DNA of 64,000 nucleotides from Brachyspira intermedia PWS/A. Lineage in GTDB: Bacteria; Spirochaetota; Brachyspiria; Brachyspirales; Brachyspiraceae. A model generated the notes under the pieces. That model had not been told where the DNA came from and searched no databases. It saw only the letters and a list, made by a program, of their open reading frames with translations. How positions within the stretch are numbered: the first letter of the stretch is position 1; every line of letters starts with the position of its first letter. Made by a program: the position numbers and the translations under genes. The DNA is taken from positions 620,001-684,000 of the forward strand of contig NC_017243.1 of assembly GCF_000223215.1 (NCBI RefSeq), read 5' to 3'. This document shows positions 63,939-64,000 of the stretch, piece by piece.

Positions 63939-64000
63939 TAAAAAATATATAATTATATATTATTAAATAATTTAAAAGAGCATAATGATTTGAAGATATT

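Overview
The window comes from a spirochaete chromosome, almost certainly genus Brachyspira. It is very AT-rich. It carries a FlaA flagellar sheath protein that matches, from memory, the Brachyspira (Serpulina) FlaA. It also has four methyl-accepting chemotaxis proteins, a MAF/DUF115 motility-associated protein, lipooligosaccharide genes (an LpxC domain and a GT9 heptosyltransferase), many short-lobed lipoproteins, and housekeeping genes in small scattered operons. I saw no tRNA, rRNA, CRISPR array, prophage or complete insertion sequence.

Layout. 1-7.8 kb, mostly minus strand: a B3/B4-domain protein cut by the window edge, rpmE, an amino-acid-type dCache chemoreceptor, a secreted protein, DUF115 and a prenyl diphosphate synthase. 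8-19 kb: an Rpn-family nuclease, purD, a frameshifted BspA-type LRR lipoprotein, a cation symporter, ispF next to a frameshifted squalene/phytoene synthase, a TPR lipoprotein-like operon ending in rsmG, and a flippase-like membrane protein. 19-30 kb: a spirochaete hypothetical, TPR proteins, tgt and three paralogous chemoreceptors. 30-34 kb: envelope proteins, including a Gly/Tyr-rich Spy/CpxP-like group behind a sigma-E-like promoter. 34-43 kb: membrane and hypothetical proteins, a degenerate histidine kinase, a GH13 amylase, a pseudo-receiver protein, thiD and an alkaline phosphatase lipoprotein. 43-53 kb: glyS, a receiver-LpxC fusion, a sigma-70 factor, a frameshifted hemW, trpR, dnaN, a VapBC-type pair and a DUF368 transporter. 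53-64 kb: DUF1877, ftsA, lipoproteins, waaF, a frameshifted serine-protease-fold gene, flaA, an isochorismatase-family gene and tpiA.

Several points stand out. (1) At 46 kb an intact response-regulator receiver is fused in frame to an LpxC with all its catalytic residues, which suggests phosphorelay control of lipid A synthesis. (2) Four genes are each one A short in an A6/A7 run. In three of them the run reads in frame as a classic -1 slippery heptamer (A AAA AAT, A AAA AAG, A AAA AAC), and a -1 slip would restore the full protein. (3) A family of about 280-370 bp MITE-like elements has terminal inverted repeats and arrays of tiny hairpins. All three copies lie in convergent gaps in one orientation, and their right ends look like outward sigma-70 promoters. 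(4) A second, different intergenic element is a symmetrical nest of three GC-rich inverted repeats. It is whole at 11.4-11.7 kb and present as a half copy at 4.7-4.9 kb.

The four frameshifts could also be homopolymer errors in the assembly. That cannot be decided from this sequence alone.
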